In this document: piece by piece, positions 36,541 to 44,231 of the stretch
Layout of the letters: every line of letters begins with the position of its first letter
How positions within the stretch are numbered: the stretch's first letter is position 1
Assembly: GCA_047602645.1 (NCBI GenBank)
Contig: JASGGU010000005.1
Span: 1 to 64,000 of the forward strand
DNA length: 64,000 bases
DNA from: JAEYFP01 sp047602645
GTDB lineage: Bacteria; Bacillota; Clostridia; Lachnospirales; Lachnospiraceae
Direction of reading: 5' to 3'
Translations under genes and position numbers: made by a program
Notes under the pieces: generated by a model
Database searches by the model: none
The model's input: the letters and a program-made list of their open reading frames with translations, nothing else
Told to the model about the DNA's origin: nothing

Positions 36541-36626
36541 TTTCTCTATTGATCTTCAAATATTTTAACAGCCGTTTACACGCAACATCCATATGCGTGC
36601 GCTTCTCTAACTGCGGTTCTGCCTGA
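36541..36626 (-). repeat. Duplicated piece of the GH106-like gene
   Basis: These 86 bases align without gaps to 19799-19884 inside the GH106-like gene, with about 10 differences by eye. They follow directly on the glycerate-kinase relic in the same orientation and relative order as the intact genes, as if a second glycerate kinase-to-GH106 locus had lost the roughly 4.8 kb between them. The stop codon and last residues of the HipA-like gene lie in this piece. Confidence 0.85.
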
Positions 36627-37728
36627 AAGTCTCCAAGACAATATCCTGAATCTCTTCAGCAATGCGCTTTGCCCTGTTCCGATCTAATTTGATGTTCTCT
36701 GCAACCGCAAGCAATTCTTTCATTCCCGGATTCCTGCCATTTCCATCAATTGTAGTTGCATGCTCCCCGCCAATAGAATTGCTGAAGGTCAGATCATAGG
36801 CCGGCGATAAAATCCACCTGCCTTCATCCTTACAATACAGGAAAGAAAAGTTTTTTGCATGATCATCCCTGTTATGAGAAAAGACATTGAAGCACATAAG
36901 CCGAAACATCTGCTCGACCTGCCTGTAATCGTTTGTAAGCTGCAAAGTCAGCTGCATTAGAATATGATAATCCAGATTCGGAATCCGATGTGAGGTCTCA
37001 AGCAATGCGCTTACTGACAGCATGTGAATTTTCTGATCTCCATCCCTGTCGAATCGCTTTGTTGCAAAAAATCCCCCATATTTTTTTGAATCTAACAGCT
37101 TTGTTTCCGTCATAGGAATGCCGCATTTTCGTGCACATAAGGAATACTTATATTCCTGCACGCCAATATCATCTTTATCCTGAGAGGATGGGAATTTTAT
37201 GATCCACTCCTGCCCATCAATCTTATTAAAAACCTTCGGTCTTGCACCACCTGAAGACCCTCCCATTTGAAAAAGCACATCCAGATTGTCACTTTCTTTG
37301 CTTTCAAAAATATTCTGGCATTCCGCTGCAAGCTCATCCAGCGAAAGCCGCGACTGCCTAAGAGACAAACTACTTTCCGGTTGGTAGGTTAAGGCTCCCA
37401 TTCCTGATGCTCCAACAATAGCCAGTCTATCAATCGCATGAACCTCTGCCGGATTGATTCTTTTTTTAAGGAGGAGTCTGTCAACTAATAATCGTCCCCA
37501 TCCGTCTGGCAGACTGTCTGAAAACACCCCAAACAAGCCCTCAAAAGGATCATAGCTTTTCGGCAGAAACACTTTTTTTTGCAATGGCAAGGAAAATGGA
37601 CTAATGGAAAACCCATTACGAATCCATTCATCCTCATACTCAAATGCAACCCGATGATCCGCAGCTGTCGCAAGGGTTCCTACCTTCTTTTCTCCGAACA
37701 TGACGCTTAGCGATTTATTTTTGTTCAT
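36607..37728 (-). CDS. HipA-family toxin kinase
   Basis: A 373-residue HipA-like Ser/Thr kinase. HipA-N segment features (LSVMFGEKKVGTLA) come first, followed by MGGSSGGARPKVF (P-loop-like), FNVFSHNRDDHAKNFSFLY (catalytic Asp and Asn) and WILSPAYDLTFSN (metal-binding Asp). All key residues look present, so it may be active. The ATG overlaps the antitoxin stop by 14 bases. The last residues (about FRQNRS) and the stop TAG are encoded by the duplicated GH106 fragment, so the natural C-terminus has probably been replaced. Confidence 0.88.
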   Translation of the reverse strand: MNKNKSLSVMFGEKKVGTLATAADHRVAFEYEDEWIRNGFSISPFSLPLQKKVFLPKSYDPFEGLFGVFSDSLPDGWGRLLVDRLLLKKRINPAEVHAIDRLAIVGASGMGALTYQPESSLSLRQSRLSLDELAAECQNIFESKESDNLDVLFQMGGSSGGARPKVFNKIDGQEWIIKFPSSQDKDDIGVQEYKYSLCARKCGIPMTETKLLDSKKYGGFFATKRFDRDGDQKIHMLSVSALLETSHRIPNLDYHILMQLTLQLTNDYRQVEQMFRLMCFNVFSHNRDDHAKNFSFLYCKDEGRWILSPAYDLTFSNSIGGEHATTIDGNGRNPGMKELLAVAENIKLDRNRAKRIAEEIQDIVLETFRQNRS

Positions 37729-37996
37729 CGATTACCTCCTGAATGGATGAATAGCCCTTCTTAGAAAACAGTTCATCAAAATCGTTTTCATATCCCAGAG
37801 CAAATGCAATTTTAATAAGCGAGGATAATGATATCTCCCCTGTCCGTTCGAACCTCTTAATGGAGCCCAAACTCACATCGGAAGAATCTGCAAGCCGTAT
37901 CTGCGTTATCTTTTTCTCCTTTCTCCTCTCACTCATTCGTTTTGCAATTTCCGCATTCATATCCGCAGGAGATTTCAAAAATCCAAAACTATTCAT
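37715..37996 (-). CDS. HipB-like Xre-family antitoxin
   Basis: A 93-residue HTH protein: KITQIRLADSSDVSLGSIKRF is the helix-turn-helix, and the C-terminal SIQEVIDEQK tail is typical of antitoxins beside HipA kinases. I use ATG 37996. A -10 TAAAAT ends only 7 bases upstream, so transcription probably starts at or next to the ATG, giving a leaderless message. An in-frame ATG 12 codons further on is the alternative start. Confidence 0.85.
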   Translation of the reverse strand: MNSFGFLKSPADMNAEIAKRMSERRKEKKITQIRLADSSDVSLGSIKRFERTGEISLSSLIKIAFALGYENDFDELFSKKGYSSIQEVIDEQK

Positions 37997-38003
37997 GATT
38001 ATT

Positions 38004-38052
38004 ATTTTAACTGTTTTTCTAATTAAAGTCAAGTTTTGGTTAATATATTAAC
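38004..38052 (-). promoter_or_regulatory. hipBA-like promoter with flanking perfect palindrome
   Basis: On the minus strand: -35 TTGACT (38027-38032), 17 bases, -10 TAAAAT (38004-38009). Just upstream of the -35 lies a perfect 14-base palindrome GTTAATATATTAAC (38039-38052), a likely HipB operator for autoregulation. Confidence 0.7.
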
Positions 38053-38076
38053 TATTTCGATTTATCTATTGCACTA

Positions 38077-38265
38077 TTATTTATCTTGCTCCCGCACAAT
38101 TTCATATTGCAACATTTCATAATGCAGCTTGCTGCCCTCTGCAATCTCTTCCGGCAGAAGCGCTCTGGCAACAAGCTTCAGCCCTTCCTCTTCCCGATCG
38201 GTTCTGCGCAGGTGCGCATAATCACCGTCAATCATCTCAACAACATATTCCTTTGGTCCCATCAT
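38077..38265 (-). CDS. Small protein of unknown function, partner of the DUF4317 gene
   Basis: A 62-residue acidic protein (MIDGDYAHLRRTDREEEG, ALLPEEIAEGSKLHYEMLQYE). An AAAGGA ribosome site precedes it and it begins 22 bases after the DUF4317-like gene, so the two are co-transcribed. I do not recognise a characterised family. It has no membrane segment or signal peptide. Two adjacent ATG codons compete as start. Confidence 0.6.
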   Translation of the reverse strand: MMGPKEYVVEMIDGDYAHLRRTDREEEGLKLVARALLPEEIAEGSKLHYEMLQYEIVREQDK

Positions 38266-38287
38266 TTTTTAATCCTTTCTTCGTCCG

Positions 38288-38911
38288 CTATGCCAACAGG
38301 ATGTCCTTAATACTTCTTTGATCTGATTCCTCCGCCTGATAGACATCCATCCTGTGGCAGTCACTGCTCCTATCCTTAAACGCAGGGAACAGGAAACCGC
38401 ATTCCGGAGTTCCCGCCTCATAATCCCCGCTCACAGGGCAGACAGCACCGATCAGAAAGGAATATACTTCCTCTGATTCCCACTGGCTTTCTCCATCACT
38501 GCCCTTCAGCGGAACATCATAATTCCCATAAAAAATATAGACTGCATATGATTTTGACGCCTTATATTTTTCTCCGAAGGTTTCATAAAACACATCCAGC
38601 AGCGCATCATTCTTCAATTCACAATCCTTAAGAGCCATAAGAAGTGTCCACATGCTCCCCGGCTTTTCATCCTCCGGACGAAAGACCTCCTCTTTCAACT
38701 GCACGTTCGTCTCCGAAAAAGGGATCGCCTTGGCAATATCAAGATTACTCTGCCGGTCTTTTCCCGATAACTTCTGAAAATGCTGATTAAAGGTTCCGTC
38801 CACATACCCCTCTTCATCAAAATAAGCGCCGGCAATCCGGCTGAAGCAATTTCTCTTTAAAGTCATGCGCCGCGTCAGCTCCAGCATGTCCTCTCGATTG
38901 ATCTTCCCCAT
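38288..38911 (-). CDS. DUF4317-like protein, short form
   Basis: A 207-residue protein that resembles the N-terminal half of DUF4317 proteins common in Clostridia. The matching features are the opening (NREDMLELTRRMTLKRNCFSRIAGAYFDE), the SEEVYSFLIGAVCPVSGDYE stretch and GFLFPAFKDRSSDCHRMDVY. Family members are usually around twice this length. The stop is followed by another gene with its own ribosome site, so this is either a natural short form or an old truncation. AAGGAG precedes ATG 38911. Function unknown. Confidence 0.65.
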   Translation of the reverse strand: MGKINREDMLELTRRMTLKRNCFSRIAGAYFDEEGYVDGTFNQHFQKLSGKDRQSNLDIAKAIPFSETNVQLKEEVFRPEDEKPGSMWTLLMALKDCELKNDALLDVFYETFGEKYKASKSYAVYIFYGNYDVPLKGSDGESQWESEEVYSFLIGAVCPVSGDYEAGTPECGFLFPAFKDRSSDCHRMDVYQAEESDQRSIKDILLA

Positions 38912-39010
38912 TGATTGATACTCCTTTAAAATAGCCCTGCTTTTGCAGGATTCATACTGATTAAATAAGAATTATATCTTATAATGCAGATGAAATCAAC
39001 TTTATTGCAC

Positions 39011-40429
39011 CTAGCTTGGTTTTGCTTTGTCCTTATCTAATTGCAGAATTTGTGAGCAGGTACGGTCAATAAACTCAAAATCATGGGACACGACAAAAAC
39101 AATCATTCCTGCTTCGGATAGGGTTTTTATCAAAGCACTGACACGGAGCATTGAGTCATAATCCAATCCGCTGGTCGGTTCGTCAAAACAGATAATCGGA
39201 CTGCCTTTCACAATTGCGGAGCCGATGGTCACACGCTGCTTTTGGCCGCCGGAAAGGGACGCCGGGTGACGCTCCCGATACTCGGACAATCCAAGGGCAT
39301 GTAAGGTTTCCTTTACCCTTTGGGCACAATTATTTCCGGCTCCCAGCGATAATTCTTCCTCTACGCTGCTTGTGAACAGTTGATAATCCGCATCCTGCAT
39401 AACCAGATAGGATAGCTTCCGCCGGGTGCGGGCAGAGAGCTTGTTGCCGTTATATCGAATAGAACCGCCGGTTTCCTTTAGAATCCCCGTCAGGACAGAC
39501 AATAGCGTTGTTTTTCCGGCACCGTTATGCCCTAAAATACCGACAACATCTCCGGCATTTGCCTTAAAGCTGAGGTTGCCGACAATGTCAGGCTCTTTTT
39601 TATAAGAGAAAGAAAGGTTGCTTATCTCCAAAAGGGATTCTTTCTGACAGTTGCCATGTGGTTCATGACAGAACCTTCCCGTCTCCTGTTCGGGGTAGGA
39701 TGTACGCAAACCATATTCGGTACGTTTTCTTTCATTCAGAGAGCAAAATTCCGCTCGGGTAAAAGACCTTACTATCTGCCCATTTTCAATTAAGTATGCC
39801 TGGTCAATCAAATCCCGTAAATAAAAGAATCGATGTTCCACAACAAGAATTGTACAGCCTGACTTCTTCAGTTTTTTCATAATTTCCGATAACCGCTTCG
39901 TTGCATCATAGTCAAGATTTGCAGATGGTTCGTCAAAAATGTAAACCTTTGGAGACAGCGCATGAACAGAACCAATTGCGATCTGTTGCTTTTCCCCGCT
40001 GGACAAAGCAAAGATACTGCGGTTCAAATAGGGCAAAAGTTCAAGCTCTGCAGCAGCCTTTGCAACGCGCCGTATGGTTTCCTCCCTATCAAATCCCATA
40101 TTTTCGCAGCCAAATGCCAGCTCTCTTGTGGTATCTGTCATAAAAAATTGAGAGCGGGGATCTTGAAAAACCGTGCCGATTTCTCCTGCCAGCTCTGCCG
40201 GCCTCATTTCCAGCAGGGATTTTCCGTCTATCTGTATATCTCCATTAGAATTTCCGGGATAGAAATGGGGAATTAATCCGTTTAATGCCCGCATTAAGGT
40301 TGTCTTTCCGCATCCGCTCCGCCCTGTCAGCAAGACAAATTCTCCGCTTTTAATGGTTAAATTAATGTTCCTTAGGGTGCATTCTGCACTTTCCTCATAC
40401 TGAAAAGAATAGTTTTGAAATTCGATCAT
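39011..40429 (-). CDS. ECF transporter ATPase, fused tandem type (cassette B)
   Basis: A 472-residue fusion of two ATPase domains: GRSGCGKTT, LSSGEKQQIAIGS and VYIFDEPSANLD, then GHNGAGKTT, LSGGQKQRVTIGS, IICFDEPTSGLD and VVSHDFEF. GGAGG lies 8 bases before ATG 40429, and the EcfT stop is 2 bases upstream of it. Domain order and length match the ATPases of cassettes A and C, so the three cassettes are paralogous. Confidence 0.92.
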   Translation of the reverse strand: MIEFQNYSFQYEESAECTLRNINLTIKSGEFVLLTGRSGCGKTTLMRALNGLIPHFYPGNSNGDIQIDGKSLLEMRPAELAGEIGTVFQDPRSQFFMTDTTRELAFGCENMGFDREETIRRVAKAAAELELLPYLNRSIFALSSGEKQQIAIGSVHALSPKVYIFDEPSANLDYDATKRLSEIMKKLKKSGCTILVVEHRFFYLRDLIDQAYLIENGQIVRSFTRAEFCSLNERKRTEYGLRTSYPEQETGRFCHEPHGNCQKESLLEISNLSFSYKKEPDIVGNLSFKANAGDVVGILGHNGAGKTTLLSVLTGILKETGGSIRYNGNKLSARTRRKLSYLVMQDADYQLFTSSVEEELSLGAGNNCAQRVKETLHALGLSEYRERHPASLSGGQKQRVTIGSAIVKGSPIICFDEPTSGLDYDSMLRVSALIKTLSEAGMIVFVVSHDFEFIDRTCSQILQLDKDKAKPS

Positions 40430-40431
40430 GC

Positions 40432-41202
40432 TTACACCCTCCATAGAATTATTTTCCCAATGGAGGTATGATCAAACAAAAGCAGCACAGACAGGAATAG
40501 AATAACTCCCGCTGCCACAACATACTCTTTCATGGCAAAAACAACCGGATGGATCGCATGCCGCTTTACATCCCGCTCCAACCCTCTTGTAGTGCCGGAG
40601 GCCGCCAATTCATCCGTCACTTTCAGGCAGCGCATCAAAAGCGGAATTAATAGGTACTCCATTGTCATCAAAGGATGAAAAACCCTTTTCCATACCGTAT
40701 CCCCAATCCCGCGAATGCCCATGGCGTTTCGTATCATTCGATATTCAATCCGCAATGTCGGAAGATAACGGAACATGACGACCAAGGGAATTGTGACCGA
40801 CTGCGGCAGCTTCATACGCTGCAAGGACACCATAAGCTCATCCATTCCCGTAGTTTTTAATACCCATCGCCCCATCATAATAATCGGAATCATCTTTCTT
40901 ACCGTAACGCCGAAAACACTCATCATCACACTCAAGCCCGGAACGGACACATAGCGGAAAAGAACGTTCAGGTAGGCTACCGCAATATACACAATCAGCA
41001 TTTTCACCGCCCACTTTAGTTCACTTCCCGCACTGATGAATGCCGCAAACGCAACCATTAAGGATATTCCTGCAACATCACCCATGAGGAAATAGCTGAC
41101 AAATCCGATTAAAATAAGTAAAAGCAGTTTGCATCGAGGATCTAATAATGCAGTTCCCGAATATTGTTTTTTCATAATTATTTGTAATATTGTATGTTCC
41201 AT
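40432..41202 (-). CDS. ECF transporter T component (cassette B)
   Basis: A 256-residue EcfT/CbiQ-family membrane protein. Coupling helices carry RNAMGIRGIGDTVWKRV and AASGTTRGLERDVKR. Start ATG 41202 is chosen for its CGGAGG site at 7 bases; an upstream in-frame start would run through the intergenic hairpin. It couples the cassette B S component to its fused ATPase. Confidence 0.9.
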   Translation of the reverse strand: MEHTILQIIMKKQYSGTALLDPRCKLLLLILIGFVSYFLMGDVAGISLMVAFAAFISAGSELKWAVKMLIVYIAVAYLNVLFRYVSVPGLSVMMSVFGVTVRKMIPIIMMGRWVLKTTGMDELMVSLQRMKLPQSVTIPLVVMFRYLPTLRIEYRMIRNAMGIRGIGDTVWKRVFHPLMTMEYLLIPLLMRCLKVTDELAASGTTRGLERDVKRHAIHPVVFAMKEYVVAAGVILFLSVLLLFDHTSIGKIILWRV

Positions 41203-41223
41203 AGCAAGCCTCCGAAATGCAAA

Positions 41224-41246
41224 AGGAGCCGCCAAGCAGCAGCCCC
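41224..41246 (-). promoter_or_regulatory. Hairpin between S and T genes of cassette B
   Basis: The minus strand reads GGGGCTGC-TGCTTG-GCGGCTCC followed by TTTTG. The 8-bp stem needs two G-U pairs. It may be a weak terminator or processing site that lowers T and A subunit levels relative to S. Confidence 0.4.
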
Positions 41247-41270
41247 TAAGCCTTTTTATGCCGACCACAA

Positions 41271-41873
41271 CTATTTCACAGTTACTAAACCTGCTTTTAT
41301 AAAATGCTTTTTTAACATGTTCTGTCCCAGCCATCCGCCAAGTAATCCTCCGATAAGACCGGCTGCGACTATAACGATCAGCATCGGGGCAGAAGTAAAG
41401 CCGGTTATCGTGTCTATGTATTCCTGCGGGATGCTGTTACGTTCCATCGCGGCAACAAAAGCCGCCTGCAGAAATTTGATAGGTCCAATCGCACCAAAGG
41501 TAAATATGCCGCTAAAAACAGAATAGGCAGCCATCATCGACCTCGTTGTAACCTCTTTTCCACCTAGAATCAGGATGTCGCAGAGAATGCCACCTGCTAC
41601 CAACGAAATCGGAATAAACCAAAATGCTCCAACAACCAAGAACAGTACCGCCTGTATGATTCCGCAAATAGTTAAAACACCTTTTTTCGGCACTTTTGCA
41701 AGCAGCAGCATCATAACAATACCATTTGGAATTGCTACAACCGGTGGATAAAACACGTTCGTTATCGGCCCTGCCACACTCATTGCGGTGCTGATAATCA
41801 TACAAATCACCCACATAAGAGCAGTAAGAATACCTACCAGAATAAAATCTTTTGCATTGAGTTTCTTATTCAT
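41271..41873 (-). CDS. ECF transporter S component, Trep_Strep/MptD family (cassette B)
   Basis: A 200-residue membrane protein with about six hydrophobic segments. It has a short polar N-terminus (MNKKLNAKDF), glycine-rich turns (AGGILCDILILGGKE) and a basic C-terminus LKKHFIKAGLVTVK shared with the other S components. It begins the cassette B operon, 40 bases from the site B palindrome. The substrate is unknown. It is clearly related to but different from the cassette A and C subunits, so three different ligands, or three forms of one ligand class, are likely. Confidence 0.85.
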   Translation of the reverse strand: MNKKLNAKDFILVGILTALMWVICMIISTAMSVAGPITNVFYPPVVAIPNGIVMMLLLAKVPKKGVLTICGIIQAVLFLVVGAFWFIPISLVAGGILCDILILGGKEVTTRSMMAAYSVFSGIFTFGAIGPIKFLQAAFVAAMERNSIPQEYIDTITGFTSAPMLIVIVAAGLIGGLLGGWLGQNMLKKHFIKAGLVTVK

Positions 41874-41912
41874 CTTTTCACTTCTCCTTCAATTGTTAAA
41901 AAATGCGCCGAA

Positions 41913-41928
41913 GTTAGTTCAATCTAAC
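41913..41928. promoter_or_regulatory. Operator GTTAG-N6-CTAAC, site B
   Basis: Inverted repeat GTTAGTTCAATCTAAC 10 bases downstream of a perfect -10 TATAAT (41939-41944, minus strand) and 40 bases before the S-component ATG. Same architecture as sites A and C. Confidence 0.75.
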
Positions 41929-41938
41929 CTCAACGCAA

Positions 41939-41944
41939 ATTATA
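41939..41944 (-). promoter_or_regulatory. -10 element of the cassette B promoter
   Basis: TATAAT on the minus strand, preceded by TG. The -35 at 17 bases (TGTTAT) is poor, so activation by the AraC regulator whose gene ends 52 bases away is plausible. Confidence 0.55.
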
Positions 41945-41995
41945 CAGCGCACTCTATTGAGATAACACCCAAAAGCGATTCGGTTTTGCCCGAAA

Positions 41996-42967
41996 TCAGT
42001 TTACTTTACCTTCTCTTTTATACTTTTTGGGAATTACACCATATTTGTTCCGAAATGCAGAAGCGAAGTTGCTTGACTTTGTATATCCCACAGACAAGGC
42101 AATATGATTGATCGGCAGGTCTGTTGCAACAAGCAATTCAGCAGCCTTTTCCAATCTCTGATCAATAATATAACTATGAATCGGCATCCCAAACAACGCC
42201 GAAAACCCTTTTGAAAGCTTTGATACGCTCATATGTGCTTTTTTTGCCAACTGCTCACAGGTTGGGGCATAGGCAAGCTGTCCGTCAATCATCCGTTTGA
42301 TTTCCCACAGGCTATCCCTGTCCGTTTTTGAAACAGAGATCTTGTCAGAACTCAAAATACCCAGCTCCAGAACCTCACTTAGATAAATGGAAACGAGTTC
42401 CAGAAGCTTACTATCCAGATAAAGATGCGAAAGCCCTCCGCGATAAAGAGAAAAATCTTTAAGCTCCGCTAATATCCGCTCCATATTCGCAGTGATTTTT
42501 ACTTTAGAAACAGTTTTTAACAGCTTATTCTCATAAGCAATTATTTCCTGTTCCTCAAAATAGTCTTCTAAAATAGAAGAAAAATAGCGCATCGGTATTT
42601 TTATATTTTTGAAATGAAAATCACAGTGCTTTGCATAGCAGGCATACTCCGTGCCGCCATGGCCTTTGTAAATACAGGATTCACCCTTTTGTATTTGGAC
42701 GTCTTCACGGTGGTTCGTGATTCCCCATGACATGCCTTCATTCATGCAAAAAATAATTTGAATATATTCCTCACGATTGACGCCCCATACATTCATATCT
42801 TCTTTATATAGAACTTTCCAATCGGATAATATCACGCCTCGCTTTGTAACTGCCTGTGAAATGCTTCCGTTTCCTAAATCAGAGGGGATATCTAATGATA
42901 TTGTTTGAGGCGAATTTGCAACGAGGTCATGGTACAAATTATTTAAATATTGGTTTGGATTTCCCAT
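41996..42967 (-). CDS. AraC-family regulator, PchR-like (cassette B)
   Basis: A 323-residue regulator with an N-terminal sensing domain and a C-terminal AraC HTH pair: TCEQLAKKAHMSVSKLSKGF and PINHIALSVGYTKSSNFASAF, ending YGVIPKKYKR. The N-terminal domain style matches PchR-like siderophore-responsive regulators. Start ATG 42967 has GGAGG 7 bases upstream, better than the earlier in-frame start at 42988. It lies directly upstream of cassette B on the same strand and likely regulates it. Confidence 0.87.
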   Translation of the reverse strand: MGNPNQYLNNLYHDLVANSPQTISLDIPSDLGNGSISQAVTKRGVILSDWKVLYKEDMNVWGVNREEYIQIIFCMNEGMSWGITNHREDVQIQKGESCIYKGHGGTEYACYAKHCDFHFKNIKIPMRYFSSILEDYFEEQEIIAYENKLLKTVSKVKITANMERILAELKDFSLYRGGLSHLYLDSKLLELVSIYLSEVLELGILSSDKISVSKTDRDSLWEIKRMIDGQLAYAPTCEQLAKKAHMSVSKLSKGFSALFGMPIHSYIIDQRLEKAAELLVATDLPINHIALSVGYTKSSNFASAFRNKYGVIPKKYKREGKVN

Positions 42968-42990
42968 TGCCCACCTCCAATTTATCAAAC

Positions 42991-43410
42991 CTATCTCAGT
43001 TCTTTCCTAAGCCTGCTCACAATACGTTCCACCTGATCAATCGCTTCAGCCACCTGTTCCTTTGCATCTCCGATTTTGGACTGCACGAACATATCCGCAA
43101 TGAAACCATCAAAAAAGAAATCCGCAAACGTCAGAAAATCTCCGATCTGTATGTTCGGCAAATATTCATTTACATCATCCAGTTCCCGCTGGAAGCTCCT
43201 CAAATCCTGCCTGGCAGCCTCCATACACTCTGATGCGTTATTCAGCTTTGAGTGCTTGATCAAATCTGTAATCAGGCCCCCGCCAAGGATATCCACAATT
43301 CCCCAGTTTCCGGCACTTTTCAAATAATCCTGTGCCTCCCGCAGGCTATTTAACGCTCTTTCACCCGCACTGATTGCCTCTCGTATTTCCTTATTTACAT
43401 CGTATGACAT
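42991..43410 (-). CDS. Conserved hypothetical helical protein with an internal repeat
   Basis: A 139-residue protein of unknown function, mostly amphipathic helix. Two halves look alike: WGIVDILGGGLITDLIKHSKLNNASECMEA and FLTFADFFFDGFIADMFVQSKIGDAKEQVAEA (each given here as the compared span), each followed by a coiled-coil-like run ending in RL or REL. No signal peptide; one hydrophobic patch in each half. It lies 23 bases upstream of the AraC gene and may be co-transcribed. I do not assign a function. Confidence 0.65.
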   Translation of the reverse strand: MSYDVNKEIREAISAGERALNSLREAQDYLKSAGNWGIVDILGGGLITDLIKHSKLNNASECMEAARQDLRSFQRELDDVNEYLPNIQIGDFLTFADFFFDGFIADMFVQSKIGDAKEQVAEAIDQVERIVSRLRKELR

Positions 43411-43448
43411 ATCATTTCCACCTTATTTTCGTAGTTATGGGATCAAAA

Positions 43449-43466
43449 CTTATTTGCAAAAATAAG
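43449..43466 (-). terminator. Small hairpin, possible terminator after the GyrI-like gene
   Basis: CTTATTT and AAATAAG form a perfect 7-bp AT-rich stem with a 4-base loop. On the minus strand TTTTG follows. Weak; it could also be an operator for the hypothetical gene at 42991. Confidence 0.35.
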
Positions 43467-43541
43467 CATTCATCTCTGTTTTAGTATGTGTATAATATAT
43501 CATCAAAAATTCACCGAAACAAGTATCGGGCTTAAAAATTG

Positions 43542-44201
43542 TTACAACAATGTTTCTGCAAGCCGGACAGGATGTCTGATCACAGTCTTCCAGTTCTCCG
43601 GTGCCGTTCTTCTGACATCGGACAGGTAAATCTCATGATGCAGCCGATTTTCAGAAAGGTCATTCTCATATCCCTTCTCCCGCAAATACTGATCCATCAG
43701 TGCAACTGTCGCCGGCTCATCGTCAAACGGGCCTGTATGCATACACTGTACACAAGTCCCCTCGGCAACAGTCAGGAACTCTACCTTCGAAAAGTCCTGC
43801 TTTTTCTTTTCTGCGGCCTCGGCTGCGGCCCATTCAAAATCTGCTTTTGTCACAAATTCGGGCAAACGGATAACGGATATCCAATGAAAATCTGCTTTTC
43901 GATCATAATCCACTCCTTCAAGCATATTTCCACCTTCCTCTTCCTGCCACCAGAAACCTTCCAGAGGGGGCACGACATAATCAAAATATCCCTCAATCTG
44001 ATGATTCCCTTTTTTGCTCATCTTAATAGTAAAAGCAATTCCATAGAGCAAACCGATGGCTGCCTTGTACTCTCCATCCTCTTCATTTGGATTGCCGGTT
44101 CCTCTCACCGCAATAAAATTCATCTCGGGAACATCCACAATCTCCGGCTTGTTCTTTGGCATATAGAATTCTTTATACTCTTTTTTGTAATCAAATGGCA
44201 T
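43542..44201 (-). CDS. GyrI-like small-molecule-binding domain protein
   Basis: A 219-residue protein of the GyrI-like/AraC effector-binding superfamily. Motifs are PEIVDVPEMNFIAVRGTGNP at the first strand, KADFEWAAAEAAEKKKQDFS, and EGTCVQCMHTGPFDDEPATV. Stand-alone members bind or hydrolyse small toxic compounds; some relieve gyrase inhibitors or degrade DNA-alkylating metabolites. It ends an operon with a WYL regulator and a ClbS/DfsB protein, which supports a drug- or genotoxin-response role. GGAGG precedes ATG 44201. Confidence 0.85.
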   Translation of the reverse strand: MPFDYKKEYKEFYMPKNKPEIVDVPEMNFIAVRGTGNPNEEDGEYKAAIGLLYGIAFTIKMSKKGNHQIEGYFDYVVPPLEGFWWQEEEGGNMLEGVDYDRKADFHWISVIRLPEFVTKADFEWAAAEAAEKKKQDFSKVEFLTVAEGTCVQCMHTGPFDDEPATVALMDQYLREKGYENDLSENRLHHEIYLSDVRRTAPENWKTVIRHPVRLAETLL

Positions 44202-44231
44202 ACTTCTATCCCTCCGTAAATGAATTGCCGT

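Noticed and set aside
43539..44219. A 226-codon plus-strand frame
   Set aside because: Exact antisense shadow of the GyrI-like gene, which has clear family motifs and a ribosome site.
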